Assembly: GCA_947505885.1 (NCBI GenBank)
Contig: CANNMN010000066.1
Coordinates: 1 to 7,119, forward strand
Source: Rickettsiales bacterium
Lineage (GTDB): Bacteria > Pseudomonadota > Alphaproteobacteria > Rickettsiales > UBA1997
DNA length: 7,119 nt
Reading direction: 5' to 3'
Positions within the stretch are counted from its first letter, which is position 1. Every line of letters starts with the position of its first letter. The notes beneath the pieces are model-generated. The model saw only the letters and a program-made list of their open reading frames with translations. It was not told the origin of the DNA and did no database searches. Shown here one piece after another: positions 6,787-7,119 of this stretch. Made by a program: the position numbers and the translations under genes.

Positions 6787-7119
6787 TTACTGAGCTTCTT
6801 TTGCGCGCATCAGGCTGCGGTAACGCACTACATTCGCATTATGCTCTTGGATAGTCGAAGAGAACACATGGTCTCCCGATCCGCTGGCGACGAAAAAAAT
6901 ATAATCGGTTTGTAGTGGATTTAGCACAGCTTTGAGCGAGGCAACTCCTGGATTGCATATTGGTGCAGGCGGCAGGCCGTAGATATGGTAAGTGTTAAAA
7001 GAAGAGCTGTTCTGAATGTCGCTAACTCTGATTGGGCGCTCGAGCTTCTTATTTCCAAAGGTGAAAGAATAAATAATCGTTGGATCAGATTGTAGCTTCA
7101 TGCCTTTGCGCAAACGATT
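6787..7119 (-). CDS. mltG: Endolytic transglycosylase MltG (YceG-like), C-terminal part only
   Basis: Inner-membrane lytic transglycosylase that cuts nascent peptidoglycan glycan strands and sets their length. The 110 visible codons are open to the window edge, so the TTG at 7113 is not the start; the membrane anchor and the catalytic Glu lie outside. Recognised from the late YceG/MltG signature: RLRKGMKLQSDPTIIYSFT, then NTYHIYGLPPAPICNPG, then SLKAVLNPLQTDYIFFVA, then GDHVFSSTIQEHNANVVRYR. The usual PPGPI reads PPAPI here, a mild variation. The protein ends a few residues after the EHNANV motif, as family members normally do, so the TAA at 6789-6787 looks genuine. Next on the same strand is ilvD, with no obvious functional link. 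Confidence 0.93.
   Translation of the reverse strand, partial: NRLRKGMKLQSDPTIIYSFTFGNKKLERPIRVSDIQNSSSFNTYHIYGLPPAPICNPGVASLKAVLNPLQTDYIFFVASGSGDHVFSSTIQEHNANVVRYRSLMRAKEAQ

Overview
The window reads like a chromosomal stretch of a moderately AT-rich bacterium, most likely a proteobacterium and plausibly an alphaproteobacterium. That guess rests on the look of the RecJ N-terminus (R-x-W, then DER-x-ALAI-x-QR, then LL-x-AR) and the MltG and IlvD sequences. No 16S or other decisive marker is present, so the assignment is tentative. Having both a cobalamin-independent methionine synthase and dihydroxy-acid dehydratase suggests an organism that makes its own amino acids rather than a strongly reduced obligate parasite.

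Layout: at the left edge, on the + strand, is the C-terminal three quarters of metE (1-1704), with all zinc-site residues intact. It converges on a long minus-strand row of genes, and a 15-bp hairpin with a GCAA loop (1741-1774) sits between the two stop codons as a probable bidirectional terminator. The minus-strand row, read from the right edge leftwards, is: the C-terminal end of mltG (7119-6787), a 130-bp gap, ilvD (6656-4911), a 75-bp gap holding two copies of a palindromic repeat, fic (4835-3888), a decayed GNAT acetyltransferase gene (3891-3610) and recJ (3610-1790).

The main genes are housekeeping: methionine and branched-chain amino acid synthesis, DNA repair and peptidoglycan glycan-chain cutting. 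The accessory part is the fic segment. It encodes a Fic-domain enzyme, probably an AMP transferase, with an N-terminal autoinhibitory motif and a likely C-terminal DNA-binding segment. Two near-identical palindromes of about 30 bp, 51 bp apart, lie directly in front of it, and the nearer one contains the predicted GTG start codon. This looks like an autoregulated Fic locus.

The 280 bp between fic and recJ are not empty. In three minus-strand frames they spell the start, the acetyl-CoA-binding region and the C-terminal end of a GNAT acetyltransferase. The gene has lost its middle, gained an in-frame TAG and lost a base in a run of A. Its ancestral start overlapped the fic stop (ATGA) and its ancestral stop overlapped the recJ start (TAATG), so fic-GNAT-recJ was once a tightly coupled operon. 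recJ now has no obvious ribosome binding site and no live upstream partner. I see no mobile element, CRISPR array, tRNA or rRNA.
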